Assembly: GCA_947492825.1 (NCBI GenBank) | Contig: CANLNT010000001.1 | Coordinates: 2,232,001-2,296,000 of the forward strand | From: an uncultured Paracoccaceae bacterium | Lineage (GTDB): Bacteria > Pseudomonadota > Alphaproteobacteria > Rhodobacterales > Rhodobacteraceae | Length of the DNA: 64,000 nt | Direction of reading: 5' to 3' | Part shown: one piece after another, positions 1-9,566 of the stretch | Layout of the letters: every line of letters starts with the position of its first letter | How positions within the stretch are numbered: the stretch's first letter is position 1 | Program-made: the position numbers and the translations under genes | The notes under the pieces: model-generated | Seen by the model: the letters and a program-made list of their open reading frames with translations, nothing else | Database searches by the model: none | Told to the model about the DNA's origin: nothing

Positions 1-239
1 CAGAGCATGACCTGGACGCCCAACAGGCCGACCTTTTGTCGTCCCTTGCCGATTGTCCCTGCCCTGTTGTCGTGGTCTCGAACGAGGTGGGGCAAGGCGT
101 TGTGCCGGACAACGCGCTGGCGCGCCGGTTCCGCGCGGCACAGGGACGCTTGAATCAACGCATCGCAGCGCAAAGCGACTGCACCGTGTTTGTGACCGCC
201 GGTCTGCCGCAAATCCTCAAAGGGACACCGCCGGCATGA
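1..239 (+). CDS. cobU: Adenosylcobinamide kinase/guanylyltransferase, C-terminal part
   Basis: This is the 3' end of a gene that begins outside the window; about 78 codons are visible. The family phosphorylates adenosylcobinamide and transfers GMP to it in cobalamin nucleotide-loop assembly. The C-terminal signature VSNEVGQGVVPDNALARRF is clear, followed by GRLNQRIAA and VTAGLPQ, all typical of CobU/CobP. Its stop overlaps the start of the next gene in an ATGA arrangement, so the two are probably translationally coupled. The kinase P-loop lies upstream of the window and cannot be checked. Confidence 0.9.
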   Translation, partial: EHDLDAQQADLLSSLADCPCPVVVVSNEVGQGVVPDNALARRFRAAQGRLNQRIAAQSDCTVFVTAGLPQILKGTPPA

Positions 240-814
240 CTCGGTTCTTTTGGGTGCGCCACGGACCGACGCACGAAAAATCGTTCGTCGGTTGGCGCGA
301 TGTTCCTGCTGACCTGTCAGATCACGCCCTGATCGCACGCGTCGATGCCAGTCTGCCGCAGGACGCAATCGTCGTCGCCTCTGATTTGTCCCGCGCCAGC
401 GCCACGGCCACGGCCATCGGCGGCACACGAACCCGGTTGCCGGACGACCCGGCGTTGCGCGAATTCAACTTTGGCGCTTGGGATGGCCTGCCCTTTGACA
501 AGGTTGCCGCACGCGACCCCGCGCTGAGCCGCAGGTTTTGGGAAGAGCCCGGCGATCTTGCGCCACCCGATGGCGAAAGCTGGAACGCGGTGGCCGCCCG
601 CGTCGGTGCGTCGGTCGATCAGCTGATCGCGCGCCACCCGGACCACAACATCATCGTCGTGGCCCATATCGGGGTGATCATGACCCAAATCCAACGCGCC
701 AGCGGCAGCACCGCCTATCAGGCGATGGGCCACCAGATCGAGAACCTGTCGACAACTGAATTGCAGATGCGAAACGGGCGCTGGCAGGTCGGACGCATCA
801 ATCACATTCCCTGA
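236..814 (+). CDS. Histidine phosphatase family protein (CobC-like)
   Basis: A 192-residue phosphoglycerate-mutase-like phosphatase. The catalytic RHG is at residues 8-10 and a second histidine is at about residue 144 in VVAHIGVI. The SDLSRA segment near residue 50 also fits the family. The chosen ATG overlaps the cobU stop by 4 bases; longer readings upstream would run through cobU. Coupling to cobU suggests alpha-ribazole phosphatase (CobC) activity in cobalamin synthesis. That is an inference from context, because the family has many substrates. Confidence 0.85.
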   Translation: MTRFFWVRHGPTHEKSFVGWRDVPADLSDHALIARVDASLPQDAIVVASDLSRASATATAIGGTRTRLPDDPALREFNFGAWDGLPFDKVAARDPALSRRFWEEPGDLAPPDGESWNAVAARVGASVDQLIARHPDHNIIVVAHIGVIMTQIQRASGSTAYQAMGHQIENLSTTELQMRNGRWQVGRINHIP

Positions 815-872
815 TGGGTCGCGTCACGAAGCAGCGTTGGCCGCGCGCCAAGGTCGCCGCTAAGGTCCTGTC

Positions 873-1745
873 ATGACTTATGAACTCTTTATCGGGGACC
901 GCACGTTTTCAAGCTGGTCCATGCGCGGCTGGTTGATGCTGGAATGCTTTGACCTGCCTTACAAAACAACGCTCGTCGGGCTTTACAGCGGCACCTACCG
1001 CGAAGACCTTGCCGCCTTGGCGCCCGCCCGCACCGTACCCGCAATGCGCACGCCGCAAGGTGGCATCTTGACCGATAGTTTGGCCATGGCAGAGACTTTG
1101 GCAGAGGAAAACCCGGACCTTGCGCTTTATCCCAGGGACCCCGCCGCACGCGCGCTGGCGCGGTCTATGGTATCGGAAATGCACAGCGGTTTCAGTGCGT
1201 TGCGTGGCGCCTGCCCTCAGATGCTGGCACATGGCTGGAATGGGTTTGCCGTGTCGGACGATGTCAAAGCCGATCTCGACCGGATCATGACGCTTTGGCA
1301 ACACGCCAAAGATCGCTATGGCGCGGACGGCCCGTGGTTGTTTGGTGATTACACACTTGTTGACGCATTTTATGCCCCCGTCGCCGGACGGATCGCGACC
1401 TATGGTCTGCCGGTCGATGGTTCGACGCAAAGCTATGTGGCGGCGCATCTTGCTGACCCGGCCTTTCGCCGCTGGCGCGCCATGGGACTGACCGAGACTT
1501 ATGATCCGATGCCCTACCGACACGCACTGCCAGAGGTTCCCTGGCCGGGACCAACACCACTGACCGCAGAGCCTGTCACCGATGGCACGCCTGAAAACGA
1601 CCGATGCCCGTATTCAGGCGAAGATGTGACCCATCTGGCGCAGATCGAGGGACGCATTTTCGGATTTTGCAACGCCTTCTGCCGCGACAAAACCGTTGCC
1701 GATGCAGCCGCTTGGCCGAAATTCATGGCGCTTCTGGAGCGTTAA
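873..1745 (+). CDS. Glutathione S-transferase with C-terminal TRASH-like metal-binding tail
   Basis: The 290-residue protein has an N-terminal thioredoxin-like GST domain (FSSWSMRGWLM near residues 12-22, then the TVPAM and DS segment that binds glutathione) and an all-helical C domain to about residue 215. Roughly 50 extra residues follow, containing Cys245-x20-Cys266-x3-Cys270. This spacing matches the TRASH/YHS class of metal-binding domains. The GST part probably conjugates or reduces small electrophiles, and the tail may bind a metal ion. The gene stands alone between the cobalamin pair and comM. Confidence 0.85.
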   Translation: MTYELFIGDRTFSSWSMRGWLMLECFDLPYKTTLVGLYSGTYREDLAALAPARTVPAMRTPQGGILTDSLAMAETLAEENPDLALYPRDPAARALARSMVSEMHSGFSALRGACPQMLAHGWNGFAVSDDVKADLDRIMTLWQHAKDRYGADGPWLFGDYTLVDAFYAPVAGRIATYGLPVDGSTQSYVAAHLADPAFRRWRAMGLTETYDPMPYRHALPEVPWPGPTPLTAEPVTDGTPENDRCPYSGEDVTHLAQIEGRIFGFCNAFCRDKTVADAAAWPKFMALLER

Positions 1746-1799
1746 CCAATCTTAAACCCTCTGGCCCCTATTCGTTAACCAAGAAGGGGACGATGGTTC

Positions 1800-3314
1800 A
1801 TGTCAGTGGTGGCCTATACAGTTGCATTCGACGGGATAGAGGCGCGTCAGGTCGAAGTGCAATGCGCCGTCGCCCCCGGTATGCCAGCCTTCGCCATCGT
1901 TGGCCTGCCGGACAAGGCCGTGTCAGAGGCGCGCGAACGGGTCAGGTCTGCCTTGTCGGCAATGTCGATCGCGCTGCCGTCCAAGCGGATCACGATCAAC
2001 CTCTCACCTGCCGATATGCCCAAAGAGGGATCGCATTTCGATTTGCCGATTGCGCTGGCAGTGCTCGCAGCCCTTGACGTGGTTCCGCGCGAGGCTGTGG
2101 CCGGCACAGTGGCGCTGGGAGAGCTTTCCCTTGACGGCGGGCTGGTGCCGGTTGTGGGCGCATTGCCCGCCGCGATGACGGCCAGTGCCGATGACCGGAC
2201 GCTCATGTGCCCTGCCGCCTGCGGGGCAGAGGCCGCATGGGTCGACGCGGTGGCGGTGATTGCCCCGCGGTCACTGGCCGAGGCGGTGCAGCACTTTAAT
2301 GGTCAGGCGGTTTTGGCCCCCGCCACACCCGGCGAAGTCACAGGGCCCAGCGGTGCGCGCGATCTGGCCGAAGTCAAGGGCCAGGAACGCGCCAAACGTG
2401 CGCTGGAAATCGCCGCCGCCGGGCGGCATCACCTGCTGATGGTCGGTTCTCCGGGGTCGGGAAAATCCATGCTGGCGGCCCGCATACCGGGGATCATGCC
2501 GCCGCTGACCCCGGCAGAGGCGTTGGAGACCTCGATGATCCATTCGCTGGCCGGGTTACTGGACGAAGGCGGGATCAGCCGCCAGCGCCCGTTTCGCGAG
2601 CCCCACCATACCGCGTCAATGGCGGCCATCGTCGGCGGTGGCCGTGGCGCGAAACCGGGCGAGATTTCCCTGGCGCACAACGGCGTGCTGTTCATGGACG
2701 AATTCCCCGAATTCCCGCGCACTGTGCTGGAGACCCTGCGCCAACCGATTGAAACTGGCGAGGTCGTGGTGGCGCGCGCCAATGCGCATGTCCGCTATCC
2801 CTGCCGGTTCATGCTGGTGGCGGCCGCCAACCCTTGCAAATGCGGCTACCTCGCGGACCCCGCCCGCGCCTGCGCCCGCGTCCCGATCTGTGGTGAAGAC
2901 TATCTGGGCCGCATTTCTGGCCCGTTGATGGACCGCTTTGACCTGCGGGTCGAAGTGCCGCCGGTGGCCTTCACCGATCTGGACTTACCCGAATGCGGTG
3001 ATCGATCCGCCGATGTGGCAGCGCGGGTCGCTGCCGCCCGCGCGGTGCAGACCGCGCGCTTTGCCGATCAGTCGGACATGACCGTCAACGCGGACGCACA
3101 AGGTGCTGTTCTGGAGGAGATCGCGACGCCGGACGCCGAGGGCCGCACGCTTTTGACCCGCGTTGCGGAACGGTTTGGACTGTCAGCGCGCGGGTATCAC
3201 CGGGTGCTGCGGGTGGCCCGCACAATTGCCGATCTGGATGGCGCCAAAGAGGTCCGCCAACCCCATGTGGCCGAAGCGGTCAGTTTTCGGCTGGCCATGT
3301 CGAAAGAGGTTTAG
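1800..3314 (+). CDS. comM: ComM/YifB-family Mg-chelatase-like AAA ATPase
   Basis: A 504-residue protein of the YifB/ComM family: an N-terminal ChlI-like fold ([30 protein letters not shown]) followed by an AAA module with Walker A GSPGSGKS at residues 216-223. The Walker B segment is LFMDEFPEF, and a Cys-rich CKCGYL segment is typical of the family. In naturally competent bacteria ComM is a hexameric helicase that extends branch migration during integration of incoming DNA. An ATG 7 bases upstream is out of frame. A GA-rich ribosome-binding stretch lies about 10 bases before the chosen start. The gene overlaps gshB tail to tail by 4 bases. Confidence 0.93.
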   Translation: MSVVAYTVAFDGIEARQVEVQCAVAPGMPAFAIVGLPDKAVSEARERVRSALSAMSIALPSKRITINLSPADMPKEGSHFDLPIALAVLAALDVVPREAVAGTVALGELSLDGGLVPVVGALPAAMTASADDRTLMCPAACGAEAAWVDAVAVIAPRSLAEAVQHFNGQAVLAPATPGEVTGPSGARDLAEVKGQERAKRALEIAAAGRHHLLMVGSPGSGKSMLAARIPGIMPPLTPAEALETSMIHSLAGLLDEGGISRQRPFREPHHTASMAAIVGGGRGAKPGEISLAHNGVLFMDEFPEFPRTVLETLRQPIETGEVVVARANAHVRYPCRFMLVAAANPCKCGYLADPARACARVPICGEDYLGRISGPLMDRFDLRVEVPPVAFTDLDLPECGDRSADVAARVAAARAVQTARFADQSDMTVNADAQGAVLEEIATPDAEGRTLLTRVAERFGLSARGYHRVLRVARTIADLDGAKEVRQPHVAEAVSFRLAMSKEV

Positions 3315-4252
3315 GATCTGCGCCGCTCTATCGCTTGCCAGATCTTCTCTGCAACATTGATCCCGTCAAAGCGCTCAAGCTCTTGAATGCCTGTGGGGGA
3401 TGTCACGTTAATTTCGGTCAGCCAGTCGCCGATCACGTCAATGCCCACAAAGACCTGACCCTTTTCGCGCAAAAGCGGACCGATCCGCGCGCAAATCTCG
3501 CGGTCGCGATCTGTCAATTCGACCTTCTCCGGGCGGCCACCCACATGCATGTTCGACCGGGTTTCACCCTTCGCAGGCACCCGGTTGATCGCGCCCACCG
3601 GTTCGCCATCCACAAGGATCACACGTTTGTCGCCCTTGGTGACGTCCGGCAAGAACTTCTGCATAATCAAGGGCTCGCGGTTGATGCCCGCAAAAAGCTC
3701 GTGCAGCGACGCAAGATTGCTATCGTCTGCGCGCAGCTTGAAGACACCGGCACCACCGTTGCCGTAAAGCGGTTTGAGGATGACATCACCGTGCTCTGCC
3801 CGGAACGCACGCAGCCTGTCCAGATCGCGGGCGATCATTGTGGGTGGCGTCAGGTCCGGGAATTGCAGGACCAGCAGTTTTTCGGGGTAATTGCGCACCC
3901 AGAACGGATCATTCACCACCAGTGTATCAGGATGCACCATATCCAGCAGATGCGTCGTGGTGATATAGCCCATGTCAAACGGCGGATCCTGCCGCAACCA
4001 GACCACATCAAAATCAGCCAGATCAACCGCTTGCTGCGCGGCAAGGGTGAAATGATCACCCTTGACCCGCCGCACCGTCAGCGGCCAGCCCTGCGCCATA
4101 ACGCGGCCTGCGTTATAGGACAGCTTGTCGGGCGTGTAATAGAACAGACTGTGACCGCGCGCCTGCGCCTCTTCCGCGATGCGGAATGAGCTATCGGCAT
4201 CAATATCAATCGGACCGATCGGGTCCATCTGGATGGCAACTTTCAGGGACAT
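3311..4252 (-). CDS. gshB: Glutathione synthase
   Basis: The 313-residue protein is full length for bacterial GshB, the ATP-grasp ligase that joins gamma-glutamylcysteine and glycine. The N-terminus [20 protein letters not shown], the VVNDP segment, the glycine-rich [11 protein letters not shown] loop and the C-terminal [12 protein letters not shown] are all diagnostic. It is the last gene of a leftward rsmI-yraN-gshB run and shares its terminal bases with the convergent comM. Confidence 0.96.
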   Translation of the reverse strand: MSLKVAIQMDPIGPIDIDADSSFRIAEEAQARGHSLFYYTPDKLSYNAGRVMAQGWPLTVRRVKGDHFTLAAQQAVDLADFDVVWLRQDPPFDMGYITTTHLLDMVHPDTLVVNDPFWVRNYPEKLLVLQFPDLTPPTMIARDLDRLRAFRAEHGDVILKPLYGNGGAGVFKLRADDSNLASLHELFAGINREPLIMQKFLPDVTKGDKRVILVDGEPVGAINRVPAKGETRSNMHVGGRPEKVELTDRDREICARIGPLLREKGQVFVGIDVIGDWLTEINVTSPTGIQELERFDGINVAEKIWQAIERRRS

Positions 4253-4321
4253 GGGCGACCTCAGGCAGGCAAATTCTGCCCTTTACATGGGGCAAGCCCC
4301 GATCATGTGCAATGGCGCAAA

Positions 4322-4678
4322 TCAGGCGTCCATGAATGCGTTCTCGATGATCTGCACCGCACCCTGGGCGTTCACAAGGGCCACGTCAAAGCGCACATCT
4401 GTCAACTGGCCCTTGGGTTCGTTGGCGATATATTCCGACGCGGCGCCATAGATGCGATCCATCTGCCGACGCGACAGGCGCGTTGCTGCCTGCGCAAAAC
4501 TGCGGCTTTTCTTGACCTCGACAAAGACGATGCAATCGCCTTCGCGCACGATCAAATCAACTTCTCCGGCAGAACCGCGCCAGCGCTTGTTCAACGCAGG
4601 CCACCCGCGCCGCGCATAATCGGACGCCACAATGTCCTCGGCTGCGGCCCCGGCATAGTAACTTGTGCGTCCGCTCAT
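4322..4678 (-). CDS. YraN/UPF0102 family endonuclease-like protein
   Basis: A 118-residue protein with the UPF0102 pattern: GAAAEDIVASDYARRGW, then RGSAGEVDLIVREGDCIVFVEVK, which carries the E-x-D and ExK residues of a restriction-endonuclease-like fold. The family has no firmly established role. It typically sits beside rsmI, as here, where its start overlaps the rsmI stop by 4 bases, implying coupled translation. Confidence 0.92.
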   Translation of the reverse strand: MSGRTSYYAGAAAEDIVASDYARRGWPALNKRWRGSAGEVDLIVREGDCIVFVEVKKSRSFAQAATRLSRRQMDRIYGAASEYIANEPKGQLTDVRFDVALVNAQGAVQIIENAFMDA

Positions 4679-5535
4679 TTATCTGTCTCCAATGTCAGCG
4701 CCAGCTGATAAACCTGCCTGCGCGGCAAACCCAGCGCGCCTGCGACCGTTGTCGCCGCATCCTTGACCCGCATCGTCTGCATCGCGTCGCGCAGCGCGCT
4801 TTCGATCATCGCATCATCCACATCAACGGCACCCGCGCGCCCAACAAGAACAACGATTTCGCCTTTGACATTGCGGCCATTGAACTGGTCCGCCAATTCA
4901 TCAAGGGTCCCGCGCAACACCTCTTCAAATCGTTTGGTCAATTCACGACACACAACTGCATCGCGACCACCCCCCAAAACTTCGCGCAGACTGTCTAATA
5001 ATCCATGAACACGTTTCGGGCTTTCGTAGAAAACAAGCGTAAATGGCGTGTCCCGCAGGGCCGCAATCTCTGTTTCGCGCTGGGTCTTGCCAGAGGGCAG
5101 GAACCCAACAAATGCAAACCGGTCGGTGGGCAGCCCGGCAACGCTTAGTGCGGCAATCACGGCAGAGGGTCCGGGCGCCGTGGTCACGGGGATATCTTGG
5201 GCCATTGCGGCGCGGCCCAGTTCATAGCCCGGATCGGCAATAAGTGGCGTGCCGGCCTCGGACACATAGGCAACGGATTTCCCGGCATTCATCTCTGCCA
5301 CCAGCCGGTTGACGGCCCCCGCACCAGAGTGATCATGAAACGCCACAAGAGACCGTCCATCAATTGCAACCCCATGAATATCCATCAGTTTTCGCGCCGT
5401 CCGCGTATCCTCTGCCGCGATCACGTCGGCGCTTGCCAACACATCAAGCGCGCGCAAGGTGATATCGCGCGCCGACCCGATGGGCGTGGCTACAAGGTAC
5501 AGCCCCGCCTGTAGCTGTGTTGCTTTGAAATTCAT
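4675..5535 (-). CDS. rsmI: 16S rRNA (cytidine1402-2'-O)-methyltransferase
   Basis: The 286-residue protein is an SAM-dependent tetrapyrrole-methylase-fold enzyme that 2'-O-methylates C1402 in the decoding centre of 16S rRNA. The N-terminal LYLVATPIGSARDITLRAL, the AEDTR segment, VSEAGTPLIADPG and TAPGPSA are the standard RsmI motifs. It heads the leftward run rsmI-yraN-gshB and is divergent from the penicillin-binding protein activator gene. Confidence 0.96.
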   Translation of the reverse strand: MNFKATQLQAGLYLVATPIGSARDITLRALDVLASADVIAAEDTRTARKLMDIHGVAIDGRSLVAFHDHSGAGAVNRLVAEMNAGKSVAYVSEAGTPLIADPGYELGRAAMAQDIPVTTAPGPSAVIAALSVAGLPTDRFAFVGFLPSGKTQRETEIAALRDTPFTLVFYESPKRVHGLLDSLREVLGGGRDAVVCRELTKRFEEVLRGTLDELADQFNGRNVKGEIVVLVGRAGAVDVDDAMIESALRDAMQTMRVKDAATTVAGALGLPRRQVYQLALTLETDK

Positions 5536-5599
5536 CCCTAGACCCTTCTGCCCCCGGCTCTATGATGGTCCCGACCAGAGTACCAAAGGAAGCCTGCAC

Positions 5600-6787
5600 A
5601 TGTTTGCCGTTTTACCGCGCCCTCGCAAGCCATTCGCCTTGCTGATGGCCTTTCTGTCGTTCCTGTGGGTGTCTGCCTGCGCCCCCACCGCCATCGTGGC
5701 GCCCGGCGCAAATACAGGACAGCGGATTGATACATCAGCCCCTGTGCAAGTGGCGCTTTTGGTGCCCGGTGGCTCTGCCACGGGCAGTGACCAGTTTCTG
5801 GCGTCAAACCTTGAAAACGCTGCACGTCTGGCGATCTCTGATCTGAACGGGGTCGAGGTTGATTTGCGCGTCTACAACACCGGCAGCGACCCGGTGCAAG
5901 CCGCCAGTGTGGCAACGCAAGCCGCCAACGACGGGGCCAAGATCCTGTTGGGGCCGCTTTTTGCTGAATCCGCCAATGCCGCAGGTGTGGCCGTGGCCGC
6001 GCGCAACATCAACGTTCTGGCCTTTTCCAACAACCCCACCATTGCAGGCGGCAACGTCTTTGTGCTTGGCGCAACTTTTGACAACACTGCCAATCGGCTG
6101 GTGCAATACGCGGCGCGTCAGGGCAACACCCGCTTTGCGGTGGTGCATGGCGACGATGTGGGCGGTCAGGTCGGGCGCGATGCGATCACCCGCGCGGTGC
6201 GCAGCAATGGCGGTCAGGTTGCCGCCGTTGAAAGCTATCCGCTGTCACAGCAGGGCATCCTGGGTTCAACCGGGCGCATTGCCGGGGCGATCAAATCCGG
6301 CGGCGCTGACGCTGTCTTTCTGACCGGCGGGGTGAATGCCGATCTACCGATCCTTGCCACCGCCCTGCCAGAGGCGGGCGTGAACCCGACCGACACACAA
6401 TTCATCGGCTTGCAGCGTTGGAATGCCGTACCACAGGCACTGTCCCTGCCGGGCCTGCAGGGCGGTCTTTTCGCCCTGCCCGACCGCGCGATGAGCGCCA
6501 ATTTCGAGGCCCGCTATGCCGGTGTCTATGGCGAAGCACCGCACCCGCTTGCAGGCCTCGCCTATGACGGGATCGCAGCGATCGGCGCGCTTGTCGCCCG
6601 TGGCGATGCCAATGCGCTCACCAAATCCGCATTGACCACGCCGCAGGGTTTTCAGGGCACAAACGGCATCTTTCGCCTGCTGCCCAATGGCCTGAACGAA
6701 CGTGGTCTGGCCGTCGCAACCATCCGTAACAATCAGGTCGTTGTCCTTGAGCCAGCCCCCCGCAGCTTTGGTGGCGCCGGTTTCTGA
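5600..6787 (+). CDS. Penicillin-binding protein activator (LpoA-like) lipoprotein
   Basis: A 395-residue lipoprotein. A hydrophobic signal segment ends in WVSAC with the lipidation Cys at residue 27. The rest is a periplasmic-binding-protein-like fold (VALLVPGG, AARLAISDLNG, LLGPLFAESA) resembling the C-terminal domain of LpoA. LpoA homologues stimulate class A PBPs from the outer membrane, so a role in peptidoglycan synthesis is likely. The in-frame reading that begins inside rsmI was rejected because the lipoprotein signal starts at this ATG, which has an AAGGA-type site upstream. Confidence 0.85.
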   Translation: MFAVLPRPRKPFALLMAFLSFLWVSACAPTAIVAPGANTGQRIDTSAPVQVALLVPGGSATGSDQFLASNLENAARLAISDLNGVEVDLRVYNTGSDPVQAASVATQAANDGAKILLGPLFAESANAAGVAVAARNINVLAFSNNPTIAGGNVFVLGATFDNTANRLVQYAARQGNTRFAVVHGDDVGGQVGRDAITRAVRSNGGQVAAVESYPLSQQGILGSTGRIAGAIKSGGADAVFLTGGVNADLPILATALPEAGVNPTDTQFIGLQRWNAVPQALSLPGLQGGLFALPDRAMSANFEARYAGVYGEAPHPLAGLAYDGIAAIGALVARGDANALTKSALTTPQGFQGTNGIFRLLPNGLNERGLAVATIRNNQVVVLEPAPRSFGGAGF

Positions 6788-9566
6788 ACCGGCCCCCGCC
6801 ACAGATAAAACAGATAGCGCGCCGGACGGTCTGATCTGTCCGGCGCACGACATTTTTGACCCCGCCGCGGTGCAGGCGGCTTTGGCGCAGGCCTGCGCCG
6901 ATGCCAAGGACGACCGGGACGTGCGGCGCGCGACAGTCACCATTCTGGCCGAGGCGCAAAAGCGCGGCCGTGCCGCCATCGCCGCCGCCTTTGTAGATGA
7001 CCCTTTTCGCGCGCGCCCCACGGTGCGGGCGTATAGCTGGCTGACCGATCAATTGGTGATGGCAGTGCTTTCGGTTGCGCGTGACCGCTTGCACCCTTTG
7101 CCCAATCCCACCGAAGGCGAGCGGCTGAGCATTATCGCCGTTGGCGGCTACGGACGCGGTGAGATGGCCCCGCATTCCGACGTCGATCTGTTGTTTCTGA
7201 CGCCCTACAAGCTGACCCCATGGGCCGAAAGCGTGATCGAAAGCAGTCTTTACATGTTGTGGGACCTCAAGCTGAAGGTTGGTCACGCCAGCCGCACGAT
7301 CAAGGATTGCCTGCGCCTCGCCAAAGATGACTACACCATTCGCACCTCACTGGTTGAAATGCGCCACCTGTCTGGTGATGAAACCCTTGCCGGGACGCTG
7401 GTCGAGAAATTGCGCAAAGAACTGTTCCGCGCCACCAAGGCCGAGTTTATCGAAGCCAAACTGGCCGAGCGCGAGGCGCGACACATCAAACAGGGCGGCC
7501 AGCGCTACATGGTGGAGCCCAACGTGAAGGAAGGCAAAGGCGGGCTGCGAGACCTGCAATCGCTGTACTGGATCGGCAAGTATATCCATGGCGTCAGCGA
7601 GGCCCGCGAATTGGTCGCCCACAAGGTCTTTACCGAGGATGAATACGACACCTTCCGTGCCGCGCATGAATTCCTGTGGGCAGTGCGCTGCCACCTGCAC
7701 CTGATCGCCGGACGCGCGTCTGACCAGTTGAGCTTTGACATGCAAGTCATCGTGGCCGAGGCGATGGGCTATGAGGACAGCGGCGGACGACGCGGCGTGG
7801 AACACTTCATGCAGACCTATTTCCGCCATGCGACCAGCGTCGGTGATCTGACCCGGATTTTCCTGACCGCCCAAGAGAAAAGCCAGGCCAAGGCCGAACC
7901 GATGCTGTTCCGGCTTTTGAAGCGGCGGGTCAAGGTCGAAAAGCCCTATGCGATCAAGCAAAACAGGCTGACAGTGTCCGCGCCCAAGACCTTTCTGTCA
8001 GACAAGCTGAACCTGTTGCGAATCTTTGAAATCGCACTGCGGACCGGCCTGCTGGTGCATCCTGACGCCATGCGTCTGATCGCCGCGAACCTGGATCTGA
8101 TTGACGAAGACATGCGCCAGTCGAAAGAGGCGAACCGCCTGTTTCTTGGCCTCTTGCTGAAACACGGCAACCCCGAGCGCGCATTGCGGCGGATGAATGA
8201 GCTAAACGTGCTGGCCGCTTTCATGCCGGAATTTGCGCCCATCGTGGCGATGATGCAGTTCAACATGTACCACCACTACACAGTGGACGAGCACACCATT
8301 CAGGTGATCAGCCAGCTGGCCCAGATCGAACGTGAGGAACTGATCGAGGATTTGCCGATTGCCTCTGGCATCCTTAAACGCGGCGTGAACCGCAAGGTGC
8401 TTTATGCAGCACTTTTGCTGCATGACATCGGCAAAGGCCGCAAAGAGGACCATTCCGTTCTGGGCGCGCAGATCGCACGCAAGGTGGCCCCCCGGCTGGG
8501 GCTGAACAAGAAAGAATGCGAAACCGTCGAATGGCTGATCCGCTACCATCTGCTGATGTCTGACACGGCGCAAAAGCGCGACATCGCAGAGCCGCGCACC
8601 GTGCGTGGCTTTGCCAATGCGGTGAAATCGGTGGAGCGGCTGGACCTGCTGACGGTGCTGACGGTCTGCGATATTCGCGGCGTCGGGCCCGGTACCTGGA
8701 ACAACTGGAAGGCGGTACTGATCCGCAACCTTTACCGTGCCACACGTGATGCGCTGGAAACCGGTCTGGAGGACCTCAACCGCGAAAGCCGCGAGGCCGA
8801 GGCCAAGCGCCAGCTGCGCAGCGCCTTGGCGGACTGGCCCGCCAAAGACCTGCGCGCAGAGGTGGGGCGGCACTATGGCACCTACTGGCAAGGTCTGCCG
8901 CCGGCGGCCCATCTGGTTTTTGCCCGTTTGCTGAAAGAGGTCAAAGACACCGAAATCAGCATTGATCTGATGCCCGATGAAGACCGGGACGCCACCCGCG
9001 CCTGCTTTGTGATGGTCGACCATCCCGGTCTCTTTAGCCGGATGACGGGCGCATTGGCGCTCGTCGGGGCCAATATCGTCGATGCCCGTACCTATACGTC
9101 CAAAGACGGCTATGCCACGGCGGTCTTCTGGGTGCAGGACGCAGATGGCACCCCGTACGAGGCAGCGCGCCTGCCGCGTCTGCGCCAGATGATCGCCAAG
9201 ACCCTGCGTGGAGAGGTCGTCGCACGCGACGCGCTGGTGGACCGCGACAAGTACAAGAAACGTGAGCGTGCCTTTAAGGTGCCAACAACCATCACCTTTG
9301 ATAACGACGGCTCTGAAATCTACACGATTATTGAGGTGGACACCCGCGACCGCCCCGGCCTGTTGTTTGACCTGACCCGGACCCTTGCAAACGCTCATGT
9401 CTATATCGCCTCTGCGGTGATCGCGACCTATGGGGAACAGGTCGTCGACACCTTCTATGTCAAGGACATGGTGGGGCTGAAATTCTACTCTGAAGGCAAG
9501 CGTGCCGCGCTGGAACGTAAACTGCGCGAGGCGATTGCGCTTGGTGCAGAACGGGCGCACGCATGA
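6771..9566 (+). CDS. glnD: [Protein-PII] uridylyltransferase/uridylyl-removing enzyme
   Basis: The master nitrogen sensor: it uridylylates PII at low glutamine and removes UMP at high glutamine. The order seen is a nucleotidyltransferase domain (GGYGRGEMAPHSDVDLLFL), a PII-UTase linker, an HD domain (YTVDEHTIQ and HDIGKG) and two C-terminal ACT domains (VDHPGLFSRMTGALA; DTRDRPGLLFDLTRTLA). The start is uncertain because no ATG lies near the N-terminus. A GTG 69 bases upstream would overlap the previous gene by 86 bases. The GTG used here gives 931 residues and a 17-base overlap. The gene overlaps murJ by ATGA. Confidence 0.95.
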   Translation: MAPVSEPAPATDKTDSAPDGLICPAHDIFDPAAVQAALAQACADAKDDRDVRRATVTILAEAQKRGRAAIAAAFVDDPFRARPTVRAYSWLTDQLVMAVLSVARDRLHPLPNPTEGERLSIIAVGGYGRGEMAPHSDVDLLFLTPYKLTPWAESVIESSLYMLWDLKLKVGHASRTIKDCLRLAKDDYTIRTSLVEMRHLSGDETLAGTLVEKLRKELFRATKAEFIEAKLAEREARHIKQGGQRYMVEPNVKEGKGGLRDLQSLYWIGKYIHGVSEARELVAHKVFTEDEYDTFRAAHEFLWAVRCHLHLIAGRASDQLSFDMQVIVAEAMGYEDSGGRRGVEHFMQTYFRHATSVGDLTRIFLTAQEKSQAKAEPMLFRLLKRRVKVEKPYAIKQNRLTVSAPKTFLSDKLNLLRIFEIALRTGLLVHPDAMRLIAANLDLIDEDMRQSKEANRLFLGLLLKHGNPERALRRMNELNVLAAFMPEFAPIVAMMQFNMYHHYTVDEHTIQVISQLAQIEREELIEDLPIASGILKRGVNRKVLYAALLLHDIGKGRKEDHSVLGAQIARKVAPRLGLNKKECETVEWLIRYHLLMSDTAQKRDIAEPRTVRGFANAVKSVERLDLLTVLTVCDIRGVGPGTWNNWKAVLIRNLYRATRDALETGLEDLNRESREAEAKRQLRSALADWPAKDLRAEVGRHYGTYWQGLPPAAHLVFARLLKEVKDTEISIDLMPDEDRDATRACFVMVDHPGLFSRMTGALALVGANIVDARTYTSKDGYATAVFWVQDADGTPYEAARLPRLRQMIAKTLRGEVVARDALVDRDKYKKRERAFKVPTTITFDNDGSEIYTIIEVDTRDRPGLLFDLTRTLANAHVYIASAVIATYGEQVVDTFYVKDMVGLKFYSEGKRAALERKLREAIALGAERAHA

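Noticed and set aside
3335-4189. Plus-strand open frame of 284 codons opposite gshB
   Set aside because: Antisense shadow of glutathione synthase, which has all family motifs.
8202-9560. Open frame of about 450 codons on the minus strand across glnD
   Set aside because: It is the antisense shadow of glnD, whose motifs and ACT domains are unmistakable; the antisense reading is His- and Gln-rich with no domain.
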